From the NCBI GenBank assembly GCA_963281255.1, contig OY725499.1, positions 4,049,148-4,113,147 on the forward strand: a stretch of DNA of 64,000 bases, written 5' to 3'. A program made the translations under genes and the position numbers. Positions 62,985 through 64,000 of the stretch are shown here, piece after piece (the first letter of the stretch is position 1; the number at the start of each line of letters is the position of its first letter). The notes below the pieces were generated by a model. That model was given only the letters and a program-made list of their open reading frames with translations. It had not been told where the DNA came from and ran no database searches. Source of the stretch: Aphrocallistes beatrix (lineage: Eukaryota; Porifera; Hexactinellida; Sceptrulophora; Aphrocallistidae).

Positions 62985-63850
62985 CACAAGAATGGGGCGG
63001 TATTAGCGTGCCCCCACTCTAGATAAAAAATGAAATATATTCAAGGACAGAATAAATCTAAAATCATTCAAAAATGGCATCTGTTCTTCCATTCTGGCCT
63101 TGAGGCAACCTGGTTCCGTCTCACCGATATGCCTTTGGAATCTCTCCATTCATTTACTACGTCTTGTATATCGATTTCATCTAAAAGGTCAGCGTGGACG
63201 TGACAGATTGCTCCGTGGTTGTAACGGGCTTGACCGCAGGTGCTTCTGAGGTATGTGCGCAGCCTCCTCTTAACAGAGAAGGCCCGCTCCGCAGTACAAG
63301 TAGTTGAAGCTTGAACAAGAGAAGACGTAAACAGGAGTAAACGTTGGGTAGGACGACTCGCATCATGGAATCAGCCTGAAAGTCTGACACAAGTCCGCAA
63401 CATGCCATTCATCTCTGTCCGGTTTGATCAGCCTTATTGTCTTCACCTCGCATCTAAGGGTTTCTGAATCCACATCAGCTGTAAACACCTCACCCACCGT
63501 CCGGATTGCCACCTCTGAATCCTTGGTCCCAGGATAACGATTCAGAACTTTTTCTAGAGCAACAATAGCCTCATCACATGGAAGCGTTCTTCGAGCTCAT
63601 CGAGAGCAGTTTGAAAGAGAGCCTATACTGTGACACGAAGTACGTCTCATGTCTCCTTCAGTAACTGGAACGATTCTCCTTGCCCCACGACATATCCCCG
63701 AAAGTTTAAGATCCCGTGGAACAGTTGGTGCCTCTAGGTCATCTCCTCGGATGTAGCCTTACACTCGCGGTAGAACTCACTTCCCTCGATTGCAGCTTCA
63801 AGACGCAGTAGTGTCGCTCTACTGACTCCAAGAATGGTTCGGACTAGCTT
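62985..63850 (-). pseudogene. hAT transposase C-terminal fragment, copy 2
   Basis: On the minus strand 'LVQASTTCTAERAFSVKRR' continues in frame into 'LRTYLRSTCGQARYNHGAI', a better preserved dimerisation domain than in the first copy, followed by 'CHVHADLLDEIDIQDVVNEW'. Upstream pieces read 'FQTALDELEERF', then 'DEAIVALEKVLNRYPGTKD' and 'SEVAIRTVGEVFTADVDSET', separated by frameshifts. It is a dead fragment. Confidence 0.8.
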
Positions 63851-64000
63851 CCAACGGTTTAGCTACATGGGATTTATTGGGGTGTAGAGTTCGAATATTA
63901 TATTTTCGAATCTATATGAGAAATTATTTGTTAACTTTGTTTGCAATATTTATATAAAGTAAATAACTTCCTAAAATAGGCTAGATTGAGTAATTCCAGG
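63851..64000. repeat. Family A unit, cut by the window end
   Basis: The same junction as at 52090: 'cttccaacggtttagctac', 'gaaattatttgttaac', 'gattgagtaattccagg'. The GC-rich core would lie beyond the window. Confidence 0.7.

Overview
This is nuclear DNA of an AT-rich animal genome with many transposable elements. The evidence is spliced genes with GT-AG introns, a eukaryotic tRNA-Ala with the G3:U70 pair and a Pol III terminator, TATA-box promoters, and relics of hAT, mariner, Ty3/gypsy and many MITEs. The genes (GTPBP2-like, ULK/IKK-like kinase) are metazoan in type. I cannot name the species; an invertebrate, perhaps an early-branching one, fits, but that is a guess.

Layout. (1) 1-6069: repeats and one small TATA-driven gene for a 40-residue membrane micropeptide (3013-3135). 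(2) 6070-18938, minus strand: a complete 11-exon GTPBP2-like GTPase gene. All splice junctions join in frame to give 590 residues. Its introns hold a tRNA-Ala on the same strand, a second micropeptide gene (10099-10251, plus) and an antisense gene for a 131-residue signal-peptide/TM protein (17617-18012). (3) 20304 to about 25249, plus strand: a Ser/Thr kinase, divergent from GTPBP2, with ULK/ATG1-like catalytic motifs followed by a probable ubiquitin-like domain. (4) 25489-62534: a cluster of eight copies of an intronless multi-pass (about 7 TM) membrane-protein family that I do not recognise. Copies 1 and 2 are plus, 3 and 4 minus, 5 to 8 plus. Copies 1, 2, 4, 7 and 8 are intact. Copy 3 has a 2-bp insertion, copy 5 a 1-bp deletion, and copy 6 is cut in two by a 4.5-kb hAT transposon with a perfect 8-bp target duplication and an intact transposase. 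(5) 54007-61010 and 62535-64000: foldback elements, GC-rich repeat cores, tandem arrays and hAT remnants.

The cluster copies share a promoter module (TATA box 64-77 bp before the ATG) and large nucleotide-identical blocks, yet two adjacent codons in one membrane segment differ in nearly every copy with only amino-acid-changing differences. This looks like a young, diversifying receptor-like or membrane-protein family. The segment between kinase and cluster was itself duplicated, and the second copy later took in a hAT element that in turn took in a mariner element.

All exon maps, domain calls and TE boundaries come from reading the sequence. Family names rest on motif recognition without database searches.
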